Made by a program: the position numbers and the translations under genes. The notes below the pieces were generated by a model. That model saw only the letters and a program-made list of their open reading frames with translations. It did not search any database and was not told the DNA's origin. Source: Mycoplasmopsis gallinarum DSM 19816 (lineage in GTDB: Bacteria; Bacillota_I; Bacilli_A; Mycoplasmatales; Metamycoplasmataceae). From it: 64,000 nt of DNA. Shown here in pieces: positions 53,532 to 64,000 of this stretch; the first letter of the stretch is position 1, and the number at the start of each line of letters is the position of its first letter. The DNA is taken from the NCBI RefSeq assembly GCF_000621085.1, contig NZ_JHZE01000008.1, forward strand, positions 62,001 to 126,000, in the 5' to 3' direction.

Positions 53532-53900
53532 TTAATTCATTTTTCTTAACTTTCCAGCTTTTGCTACTACGATAATTAAGCAAATTCATGAAATTAAATT
53601 AAGAACTAAACTAATTCATGTTCCTCCTACAGGAATTGATTCCAAACTATTACCTAATAGTGCAATAATTAATATAATTCCAGCAAATGCTCTTAATTCT
53701 TCAATTCCTAATGCATAAAAAATAGTAAATGCAAAAATGAAGAAATAAATTATTTTTAATGCAATTACAGTATAAGTCATAGCGCTTTCGCCAGCAAGAG
53801 CTGCAGGGATTGTAACTGCAAGAACAATTAACAATCATAATAAGCTTAATAAACCAAGAGTAAAAGTTAAATTAGCTCTTTTTTGAATCTTTCCATTCAT
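53532..53900 (-). CDS. Small polytopic membrane protein, hypothetical
   Basis: 122 residues, minus strand, three TGA-Trp codons. Four hydrophobic helices; distinctive middle part FYALGIEELRAFAGIILII and SIPVGGTWISLVLNLISWI. Start at ATG 53898-53900 behind GAGAGGA. Monocistronic with its own terminator. No family recognised; a general resemblance to small four-helix mycoplasma proteins of unknown role. Confidence 0.72.
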
Positions 53901-54071
53901 ATTTATCCTCTCAAAATGAATATATCTATGCAAATTAGATTTATATAGTTTATATTATATTTATCTCTATCAAAATAATTTATGAAAAATAACTAAAAGA
54001 TTGTTTTTTAAATAAAAAAAGGAATTTTTGAATTTGCTATTTAAAAAATAAAAAATGCTAAAATTAATAGT

Positions 54072-55283
54072 ATGAAAAATCTTGCAAATGATCTTCGACC
54101 TCAGACTTTGAATGACATTATTGGGCAAAAACAAGCAGTTAATTTATTAAAACAAATTGCTAAAAATAAATTAAGAACAAGTTTTATTTTTTTTGGTGAA
54201 GCAGGAACTGGTAAAACTTCTTCAGCAATTGCACTTGCAAATGATTTAAAAATGAAATATGGACTTTTTAATGCGACAATTAATTCTAAAAGTGATTTAC
54301 TAAACTTAATTGAAAATAATGAAATTTTAATTATTGATGAAATTCATAGATTGAATAAGGATAAACAAGATATTCTTCTTTCATATTTAGAATTTGACAA
54401 AATAATTGTTTATGCAACCACAACTGAAAACCCATATTTTAGGGTAAATCCGGCTTTAAGAAGTAGAATGCAAATTATTCAATTTAATAAACTTAGTGAA
54501 GTAGAAATTTTCGAAGGGTTAAAAAACGTAATTAAAAATAATTATGCGAATATGAAAATTTCAAATGAGGTTTTAATGGCACTTGTGCGGCATTCAACCG
54601 GAGATTATCGCTCCTCTTTAAATGATTTACAACTTTTATATCTTTTAAAAAATGATGAAGAAATTACTTTTGAAGATATTAAAAAATTAATACCTAATAT
54701 TAATTTTTATAGTGATATGAATTCTTCAGCTCATTATAATAATTTATCCGCCTTTCACAAATCTTTACGAGGTAGCGACGTTAATGCAGCTCTCTATTAT
54801 GGAACTATCATTTTAAAATCAGGCGATTACCAAGGATTATTTAGAAGATTGCTTGCGCATAGTTATGAAGATGTGGGTTTAGCTGATCCAAATTTAGCTT
54901 TAAGAGTAAATAATGCTTTTGATGTGGTCGAAAAATTAGGTTTTCCAGAAGCAAATTTACCTGTTTATTATGCAATTATAGCTTCAGCATTAGCGCCAAA
55001 AAGTAATTCAGTTTATAAAGCTATGCATAAAACAATTGATTTTGTTGACTCGGGGAATATTTATGAAGTTCCTAAACACTTAAGAGATAGTCATTATAAA
55101 TCAGCAGGCAAATTAGGAGATGGTATTGGTTATAAATATCCACACGATTTTCCAAACAATGTAGTAAAACAAACTTATTTACCGAAAGAAATAAAAGATA
55201 AAACATTTTTTACTTATTCAAATAATGACTTAAGTAAGATAAAAGAATATTACGATTTTTTACAAAAATTAAATAAGGAGTAA
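54072..55283 (+). CDS. rarA: Replication-associated recombination protein RarA (MgsA)
   Basis: 403 residues, AAA+ clamp-loader-like ATPase. RPQTLNDIIGQ at the N-terminus, Walker A GEAGTGKT at 42-49, Walker B LIIDEIHRLNKDKQD, sensor ATTENPYFRVNPALRSRMQ, then the tetramerisation domain with AHSYEDVGLADP and YKYPHDFPNN. Acts at stalled forks. No in-frame TGA. First gene of the rarA-pheS-ung-pheT-glyA unit; pheS starts 3 nt after its stop. Confidence 0.95.
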   Translation: MKNLANDLRPQTLNDIIGQKQAVNLLKQIAKNKLRTSFIFFGEAGTGKTSSAIALANDLKMKYGLFNATINSKSDLLNLIENNEILIIDEIHRLNKDKQDILLSYLEFDKIIVYATTTENPYFRVNPALRSRMQIIQFNKLSEVEIFEGLKNVIKNNYANMKISNEVLMALVRHSTGDYRSSLNDLQLLYLLKNDEEITFEDIKKLIPNINFYSDMNSSAHYNNLSAFHKSLRGSDVNAALYYGTIILKSGDYQGLFRRLLAHSYEDVGLADPNLALRVNNAFDVVEKLGFPEANLPVYYAIIASALAPKSNSVYKAMHKTIDFVDSGNIYEVPKHLRDSHYKSAGKLGDGIGYKYPHDFPNNVVKQTYLPKEIKDKTFFTYSNNDLSKIKEYYDFLQKLNKE

Positions 55284-55285
55284 AA

Positions 55286-56239
<954 letters not shown>

Positions 56240-56240
56240 A

Positions 56241-56927
56241 ATGGTTTACCAATCATGATTAGAAGCTTTAAATTTGAATGATGAAAATGAATTATTGAAT
56301 TTAATTGAAAAAATTTATCATAAATTAGAAGCAAAATCCAATCAAATTTCTCCTAAATATAATGATTTAATTAAATTAATGAAAATTTTTGATTTAAACA
56401 AGACAAAAGTAATAATTTTAGGACAAGATCCTTATCCTACTATTAATCAAGCTGATGGGATTGCTTTTAGTTCATCAAATGGAAAATTACCTAAAAGCCT
56501 AAAAAATATTTTTGTAGAACTAAAAAAAGATTATCCATTAGTTCAAATAGAAAGTTACAATTTAACAAATTGACTAGCTCAAGGAATATTATTATTAAAT
56601 ATTATTTGAACTGTTGATATAAATAAACCTTTGAGTCATAAAAATGAAGGTTGAGAAGAATTGACACAAAAAATTCTGGAACATATTATTAAAAAACAAG
56701 AAAAAATTTTAATTTTTCTTTTTGGTAAAAAAGTTCAGGATTTTTTCAATAAAAATATAGTAATAAAAGAAACAAAAGAAATAAAAATCGTTGAATTATC
56801 TCATCCCTCACCACTTTCATATAGTAGAGGAAAAACACCTTTTAAAGATAGTCAAATTTTTAAATTAATTAACCAATTTTATGAGAAAACACCAATAAAT
56901 TTTGATTTAAAAGAAAGGAAACAATAA
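56241..56927 (+). CDS. ung: Uracil-DNA glycosylase
   Basis: 228 residues, several TGA-Trp codons. Family 1 UDG: water-activating loop ILGQDPYPT with Asp63, LLLNIIWTV, SHKNEGWEELT, and the DNA-intercalation loop HPSPLS. Removes uracil from DNA, useful in an AT-rich genome. It is wedged between pheS and pheT (1 nt gap before, 1 nt after), an unusual place. Start at ATG 56241. Confidence 0.95.
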
Positions 56928-56928
56928 A

Positions 56929-59121
56929 ATGTTGATTTCATTAAAACAATTAAATAAATACTTACCAAAAATTCAACTTGATCAATCAATTGAAAAGGTA
57001 ATTAACAAACTTGGATATGAAGTTGAAAGTATTACACCTTTTAGTGATGTAAAAGGAATTAAATTTGGAAAAGTTTTAAGTGTGCAAAAAAACGAAAATT
57101 CTAAAAACTTAAATATTGTTACTTTAGAAACTAATATTGGAACAATTCAAATTCAAACAGTTGCAACAAACGCAAAAGTTGGTTACTGAACTGTAGCCTT
57201 TGTTGAAGGTGCTCAAAAAGGAGACATAGTTTTTGGCTCTAAAAAAATGGCTGGTGTTCTTTCACAAGGAATGTTATCAGGATATTCAGAATTAGGCTTT
57301 AATCCTGATTTATTACCTTATCACCCAGATGATTTAATAATGATTAAATCAAATGCAAAAAATCCTATTGATTTAGATACTGATCCAATTAAATATTTTG
57401 AATTAGATGACTATATTATTGATATTACCACCCCTTCAAATCGTGCTGATATTAATTCATATTATGTGTTAGCTTTAGAATTGTCTGCATATTATAAAAC
57501 TGAATTCAAATGATTAAATTGAGATATTAAAAACTTAAAACCTAAATTCAAAAGCAAATTAAGAATTAATAAAAATTTAGCGAATGCATTGTCATTTTTA
57601 GAAGTAAAAACAAATGATATTAATACAAATTTAGACGATATGCTTTTCTTAGCAAAACATAATGTTTCTGTTAAAAATAATTGAGCAATTGATATGACTA
57701 ATATTAATTTAATAATGACAGGATGCCCAACTCACGCTTATGACAAAACCAAAATTAAAAACGATATTTCATGCAATTTATATTCAGGTAAATTAGAAAT
57801 TTTGGGTAACAAAGAAGTTGAAGTTGAAAATGTATTAACAATTAATGATAATGAAGGGCCAATTTCAATTGCATCAGTTATGGGATTAACTAAAACAGAA
57901 GTTGAAGCAAATACAAAAGAAGTTGCTTTTGAAATTGGATCTTTTGATATTAAAAAAATTAGACAAGCTTCAAAACAAATTAAAATTTTATCTAACTCTG
58001 CAATTCAAGGTTCAAAAGGAATCAATAATGAATTAATTAAAATGGGAATGCAATTTCTAGTTTTTAAAGCTAAAGAATATAAACATAGTTTTAGTAATAT
58101 TGTTAATTTACCTGGTTCTACAAAAGCAAATACTATTATCCAAAACCGTCATAAATTAGCCACTTATGCTAATTTAACCATAGGGGAATTATCAAAATTT
58201 GCTGAGGTAGAACAACAACTAAAAAATATAGGCTTTAAAATGGACAAAAATAAAGTAACAGCCCCTAAATATCGGTCAGATATTACTTTATATGAAGATG
58301 TCATTGAAGAATATTTTAGATTTTATGGATATGATAATTTTCTTCCTGAAGCTCCAAAATTATTAACAACAAAAGTAAAACCGAAAGAAACAATTAAAAA
58401 TTATTTTCAAAAAATGGGTTACCAGGAAGTTAGATCTTTCACTTTAATTGCAGAAAGTAGAAACATTTTTAATCCATTTAATTTCGAAAAACCAGTTAAA
58501 TTATCAACTTTTGTTTCTTTTGAAAGAGAAGTGGTAAGGGATTCAATCATACCTTCACTTTTAGAAATTGCTGAATATAATCTTAAAAGAAAATTGACTA
58601 ATTTTAGCTTTTTTGAAAAAGGAATGATAAATGAAAATAATTATGTGTATGGAATTATTTCAACTATTAAATCATTTGATGAAATAAAAAATGATATAGC
58701 TAAAATTTTAAAAACCACTAATTTAGAATTTAAACCTTTTTCTGATAATGAATATGTTCATCCAAATGCTTCTGCCAAAATTTATTATGAAAATAAATTT
58801 ATTGGTTGAATAGGAAAAGTGCATCCTTATTACGCGAACAAAGTTGATGCTTTTGTTGCTGAATTTATGGATATCAATAATGAAACAAAAATTGTTTATC
58901 AAGAATACGATCAAAATCCTCTTAAAACATTAGATATTACTTTTACACTAGAATTAAATCAATCTATCGATAAAGTAATAAGTGAAATTAAACAAAATGC
59001 AAAAATTTACAATATTAAACTAATAGATACTTATGTTAATAATAATCAAAAAAATGTAACTTTTAGAATTTTTGGAGATAATGACAACATTGAAAAATTA
59101 AATCAAAAATATAATAAGTAG
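56929..59121 (+). CDS. pheT: Phenylalanyl-tRNA synthetase beta subunit
   Basis: 730 residues, TGA-Trp at several places. N-terminal tRNA-binding OB domain ([37 protein letters not shown]), B1/B5 domains, B3/B4 ([22 protein letters not shown]), the catalytic-like core, and a C-terminal anticodon-binding domain ([17 protein letters not shown]). The B3/B4 editing domain is degenerate in comparison with longer PheT (about 800), a known trend in mycoplasmas; the reduced proofreading is an inference. Start ATG 56929, one nt after ung. Confidence 0.95.
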
Positions 59122-59126
59122 GTAAA

Positions 59127-60341
59127 ATGAACAAAATAAAAAATTTAATTAAAAAAGAAGCCAAAAGACAAAGAGAACATTTTGAACTAATAGCATCTGA
59201 AAATTATGTCAGCAAAGATGTTATGAAAGCAACTGGGTCAATTTTAACTAATAAATATGCAGAAGGTTATCCTAATAAAAGATATTATGGTGGTTGCGAA
59301 TATGTAGATAAAATTGAACAATTGGCAATTGATAGATTAAAAAAACTTTTTCACGTTAAATACGCAAATGTTCAACCTTATTCTGGTTCTGTAGCCAATG
59401 CAGCTGCGATTGCCGCTTGCATCAAACCAGGAGATAAAATTATGGGACTTGCTCTTGATTCAGGAGGACATTTAACTCATGGATATAAAATTAGTTTTTC
59501 CGGAGTTTATTATCAAAGCATCCCATACTATGTTAATGAAGATGGACTGCTTGATTATGAAGAAATTAAAAAGCAAGCAATTAAAGAAAAACCGGATTTA
59601 ATTATTTGTGGATATTCTGCTTATTCAAGAATTGTTGATTTTAAAAAATTTAGAGAAATTGCAGATGCTTGCGGAGCTAAATTATTAGCTGATATTGCCC
59701 ATATTTCAGGCTTAATTATAGGAGGAATGCATCCTTCGCCAGTTGGATTAGCCGATATAATAACTTCAACCACTCATAAAACTTTAAGAGGTCCAAGAGG
59801 GGCAATTATCATGACAAATGATGATGAATTAGCTAAAAAAATTGATAGATGAGTTTTCCCAGGCTATCAAGGTGGTCCCTTAATGCATGTAATTGCTGCA
59901 AAAGCAATTGCTTTTAAAGAAGCAAGTAAAAATTCTTTTAAAAAATATGCAATCGATATTATTAATAACACTCGCAATTTTGCTCAGTCTTTTTTAGATA
60001 AAGGCATAAAAATCGTATCTGGCGGTACAGACAATCACTTATTTACAATCAATGTTTATGATAGTTATAATGGATTAACAGGTAAAGAAGCAGAAGAGTT
60101 ATTAGCTAAATTTAATATTACTGTTAATAAAAATACAGTTCCTTTTGATAAGCAACCACCTATGATTTCTTCAGGAATTAGATTAGGTACAGCAGCAATG
60201 ACATCAAGAGGATTTGATAAATGATATGAATTAGGTAATATAATTCATGACATTTTGTCAAAAAATACCGAAAACGATAAAAAGAATTACCAAATTCTTA
60301 AAAAATGAACTAAAAAGTACAAAATAAAAAAACATTATTAA
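59127..60341 (+). CDS. glyA: Serine hydroxymethyltransferase
   Basis: 404 residues. PLP enzyme with [20 protein letters not shown], the phosphate-binding PYSGSVAN, and [15 protein letters not shown] with the Schiff-base Lys218. Converts serine and THF to glycine and 5,10-methylene-THF, source of one-carbon units for dTMP and for fMet-tRNA (fmt at 31907). Two TGA-Trp codons in the second half. Start ATG 59127, 5 nt after pheT. Last gene of the unit; terminator follows. Confidence 0.97.
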
Positions 60342-60356
60342 ATTAGCTTTCAAATG

Positions 60357-60382
60357 AAAAAATGCCATTTTGTGGCATTTTT
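60357..60382 (+). terminator. Terminator after glyA
   Basis: AAAATGCCA/TGGCATTTT around TTTTG followed by T/A-rich sequence. Confidence 0.8.
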
Positions 60383-60401
60383 AAAATAATTGAAGCAAAG
60401 A

Positions 60402-60914
60402 TTAAATAAAACTAATTTTAAACTGCTTTTTGATATTTTTGGCTGTTTCTTCAATAATTCTTTTTTCTTCTAAAAAATCATTTTCAGTAAATTCTAAATT
60501 TATTTGATTAAAACTTTCATGGTTTTTTTCTTTGAATTGCGCTCTTAACATAAAAGAAACTAAGATTGTTACTAATGCAACGCTGAAAAAAATAATTGGT
60601 AAAGAAACAAAAAACCACAATTGAAATTCTAGTTCAAAAAAGCCAAAAATTTTTGACATCACTATTAAAATTAAAAAAGAAACAGAAATAAAAGAAGAAA
60701 AGAATAAATTCACTTTTTGAAAAGAAGGAATTCCATATTTAACAAATTCTTTTTTGGTTGTAATTATTTTTAAATTTTGCTTTTGAAGTTCATTCAAAAA
60801 GATACCAAATTGTTTTTTAAATGCAATTGAATATACAAATAAAAAAATTAAAAAAGCAAATTGCAATACAGAAAAAATAGTTAAAATCAAAATATATAAA
60901 GAAGTTGAATTCAT
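60402..60914 (-). CDS. Membrane protein, hypothetical
   Basis: 170 residues, minus strand. An N-terminal helix (YILILTIFSVLQFAFLIFLF), a basic loop (KKQFGIFLNELQKQNLKI), two helices at about 75-92 and 98-122, and a charged C-terminal tail with coiled-coil character ending KKQFKISFI. The layout (1+2 helices with a basic loop and a charged tail) is much like the 168-residue protein at 52925-53431, but I see no clear sequence identity. Unknown function. Confidence 0.68.
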   Translation of the reverse strand: MNSTSLYILILTIFSVLQFAFLIFLFVYSIAFKKQFGIFLNELQKQNLKIITTKKEFVKYGIPSFQKVNLFFSSFISVSFLILIVMSKIFGFFELEFQLWFFVSLPIIFFSVALVTILVSFMLRAQFKEKNHESFNQINLEFTENDFLEEKRIIEETAKNIKKQFKISFI

Positions 60915-61169
60915 GATTATAATTTTATCTAATTTATGGATTAAAATATAAACAATTGTGAATTTGGTTTTATAAATTATTCTGGAAAATTAATTTTTAT
61001 AAAATCTTTAATTTTTAATTATCAAAAATATCTTTTTTGCTACAATATAAAAACGTGCTATATATAAATAAAAATAAATAATTAAAATAAGAAAATGAGT
61101 TAATTTAAGGTTAGCTCGTTTTGTTTATTTTTGAATTGCATGTAATTTAAATATTAAGGAAGTGCTGAT
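60915..61169 (+). promoter_or_regulatory. rpoB promoter and leader region
   Basis: No gene. TACAAT at 61041-61046 is a possible -10. The leader then has a 12-bp stem, AAAATGAGTTAA (61092-61103) with TTAGCTCGTTTT (61111-61122, two G-U pairs), and a T-rich run after it, i.e. a terminator-like hairpin 47 nt before the rpoB ATG. AAGGAAG at 61157-61163 is the Shine-Dalgarno. Confidence 0.5.
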
Positions 61170-64000
61170 ATGGAAAATACTAACACAAATAATCATTACA
61201 AATTACGTAAATTTGGTCCTATTACTGAACGTCGTGATTATTCAACCACCAAACATACTCTCCAAATTCCTGATTTTTTAACTACAAGTAAAGATTCTTT
61301 CGAATGATTTAAAAAATCTGGAATTGAAGCTTCTTTGAGAGAGCATTATCCAATTTCATCATCAAATAAACAAGTTAATTTAGAGTATATTCACAATACT
61401 GCTAGACTCGAAATCCCTAACAAAGAATATGAAGCTGTTAAAGATGCTAAAGTAAAGGGAATCAATTATGCGGCAAAATTACACGCAAGATTTAGAGTAA
61501 CTGTAACTGAAACTGGACTTGTAAATGAAGATGAAGTTCTATTAGGTGAAATTCCTTTAATGACTTCAGGCGGAAGTTTTATTATTAATGGAAGTGAAAA
61601 AGTTATTGTAAGTCAATTGATTCGTTCACCGGGTGCATATTTCGGACGTAGTGTGCGTAATAAACAATCTGATGATCTTTTTAATAAACTTGAAATTTTA
61701 CCAAGACTTGGTTCATGATTAGAAGTTACTCACAAAGTTACTTCAAAAAACACCGACATTGTAAAAATTAGAATTGACAAAAATAAGAGCGTTAATTTAA
61801 CTACTTTTTTAACTGCTTTTGGTCTTTCAACTGAAACAATGAAAAGTTTATTTGGTAATTCAAAAGAATTAGAAGAAACTATTAAAAGAGATAAAAAATT
61901 AAATAATAATGAACCTTTAGCTTCTCTTGTTCGTGAAAGTCAAGAGGAATTATTTAGAATTATTCGTAAAGGTGACAGAATTACAGAAGAGTCTGTATTA
62001 AATTTATTATCAGGAATTTTATTTAACAAAAAACGTTACAACTTAAGCGAAACAGGTCGTTATATGTTAAATAAAAAATTAAGCTTGATTGACAGAATTA
62101 CAGATACTATTTTGGCTCAAGATTTAGTTGTTTGAAGCAATGACGATAATGATTTAGAACCAAAAGAAATTCATTTATCTAAAGGTGATGTAATTACCTA
62201 TAAAACAGCTTTATTAATTCAACAAAACTTTGATAATGGTAAATTAAAATCAGTGCATATTCCTGATATTGACGCTGAATTAGTTTATGCAAAATTACTT
62301 GATGAAAATAAAGATTTAGCTAAAAAAACAAAAATGATTTCTATTTTAGTTTATCCAAACAGAAAATGAATGGATAGAGGCAAAGCTCCTGTTAAAGTTA
62401 TTGGTACTGATCCAAAAGCAAAAGAACAACACTTAATTATTTCTGATATTATTGCTGCAATTAATTACTACTTTAATTTACTTGATGGAATTGGGCAAGA
62501 TGATGATCCAGATTCATTAACAAATAAAAGAATTGTGGCAGTTGGTGAATTGATGCAAAACCAACTAAATGTAGTTCTAGCTAAATTAGAAAAAACAACT
62601 CGTGAAAGAATGGGATCAAAAAGTCCAGAAGATGTTAAACCTAAAAATGTAACAAATAGCAAATTAATTTCTAACCAAATGAAAACATTTTTCAACTCTT
62701 CAAAACTTTCACAATTTATGGATCAAATTAATCCTTTATCTGAAATTTCAAATGAACGTAGAATTACTTCTCTAGGGTCTGGAGGTCTTAATCGTGATAC
62801 AGCGCAATTTGAAGTTCGGGACGTGCATTCAACTCATTATGGAAGAATTTGTCCAATCGAAACTCCTGAAGGACCAAACATTGGTTTGATTTTAAACTTC
62901 GCAACATATGCAAAAGTAAATCAATATGGTTTTCTTCAAACACCATATTACAGGGTAAAAAATGGAGTTGTTCAATACGATAAAGTTGATTATTTAACTG
63001 CAGTGGATGAAGTAGGATTCTACATTGCTCAATCAACTGTTAAAGTTGACAAAGACAATAGAATTACCGATGAACAAATTACAATGCGCCACAATTATAC
63101 TTTCATTATGGGTGGTCCAGAGGATGTTGATTATATTGAAGTTGCTTCAAATCAAATGGTTTCTGTAGCTGCTGGATGTATTCCATTCTTGGAAAATGAT
63201 GACGCGAACCGTGCGCTTATGGGTTCAAACATGCAACGTCAAGCAGTTCCTTTATTGCAAGCAGAAGCTCCTTTTGTTGCAACCGGAATTGAAAGTGCCA
63301 TTGCTAAATATTCATCAGCAAATTTAATCGCCAAAAAAGACGGAATTGTTGAATATGTAGATGGTAAAAAAATTAAAATTAGAACAGCTGAAGGTAAATC
63401 TTTAGATACATATCACTTGAAAAATTTCCAACGTTCAAATCAAGATACTGTTGTGCATCAAAGACCGATTGTAGAAGTCGGACAACAAATTAAAAAAGGT
63501 GATTTATTAGTTGATGGTTCAAGTTTCAAAAATGGTGAATTATCATTAGGTAAAAACCTTGTAGTAGCTTTTTCAACCATGAAAGGTTACAACTATGAAG
63601 ATGCGATTATTTTAAATGAAAGATTAGTTAAAGAAGATGTTTTAACTTCTGTTCACATTGAAGAACTTGTTATCCAATTTAGAAATAGTCGTGCTGGAAA
63701 TGATGAATTAACTAACGATATTCCTAATGTTTCAAAACATTCACTTCGTCATTTAGATGAAAATGGAATAGTAAGAGTTGGGTCAGAAGTTACTCCTGGA
63801 GATGTACTCGTTGGTAGAGTAAGTCCTAAGGGCGACGACAATCCAAGTCAAGAAGAAAAACTTTTATCTGCAATTCTTGCTCAAAGACAACAAAATGTGA
63901 AAGACACTTCATTAAAAGTTAAAAACGGTCACAGTGGAACTGTAATCGGAGTTGAATTATTAAGTAGAGAAAATAACGACCAATTCGAAGATGGCGTTGA
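61170..64000 (+). CDS. rpoB: RNA polymerase beta subunit (5' part)
   Basis: The first 943 codons; the gene runs off the window. Many TGA-Trp codons. Visible conserved regions: [31 protein letters not shown], the rifampicin-pocket segment (about 507-540), [33 protein letters not shown] and [15 protein letters not shown]. The rifampicin region has Asn at the place of E. coli His526 (residue 528 here) and Thr at Ser531. Start ATG 61170 behind AAGGAAG; rpoC should follow outside the window. Confidence 0.98.

Overview
The window is a gene-dense, very AT-rich stretch of a mycoplasma (Mollicutes) chromosome. UGA must be read as tryptophan (genetic code 4): polC, secDF, ruvA, tkt, dnaK, pheT, glyA and rpoB are whole only if in-frame TGA is decoded. 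There are lipobox lipoproteins, PolC as replicase, a lone 5S rRNA gene, no cell-wall genes, and an F1-like ATPase cluster with a MIB-type immunoglobulin-blocking protein. Together these point to the Hominis group (Mycoplasmopsis/Metamycoplasma type). I cannot name the species.

Layout. 1-4816: tail of an unknown gene, an MG284/MPN403-like protein and polC. 4921-16601: one operon with a surface protein (MIB-like, with seven N-terminal repeats) followed by seven genes of an F1-like 'X0' ATPase (polytopic protein, 165-aa protein, gamma-, epsilon-like, 689-aa membrane-anchored protein, alpha-like, beta-like). 16636-21500: lipoproteins, a flavin-enzyme pair (azoR, luciferase-like oxidoreductase), a transposase-like remnant, two Arg tRNAs and a Bax-inhibitor-like protein. 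21550-29862 (mostly minus strand): tRNA-Gln/Tyr, ribF, secDF, recU, hup, der, cmk, dnaJ with CIRCE. 29954-37103: tRNA-Thr, a MATE transporter, fmt, then mnmE-tatD-rsmA-membrane protein-gpsA. 37223-40278: tRNA-Cys/Arg, comEC/comEA, and rplJ-rplL behind an L10-type leader. 40313-43692: rlmD, a structured RNA, ruvB-ruvA and a tRNA-Leu/Thr cluster with a tRNA-like insert. 43808-48956: membrane protein, 5S rRNA, a 38-codon basic peptide, metK behind an S-box-like leader, four tRNAs, mscL, rpmG, ylxM-ftsY. 49038-60341: tkt, CIRCE-dnaK, membrane proteins, then rarA-pheS-ung-pheT-glyA. 60402-64000: a membrane protein and the 5' two thirds or more of rpoB.

Functionally this is mostly housekeeping: replication and repair, translation, protein targeting and folding, and one-carbon/SAM supply (glyA, fmt, metK). 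The accessory part is the MIB/F1-like ATPase operon, the lipoproteins and the azoR/LLM pair. The items most worth a second look are the SAM-I-like leader of metK with a self-consistent Shine-Dalgarno sequestration switch; a roughly 160-nt structured RNA with its own promoter and terminator in front of rlmD; a D-armless tRNA-like element packed exactly between two tRNA genes; two inverted-repeat operators over promoters (azoR, hup); and a 19-A tract in the promoter of the surface protein.
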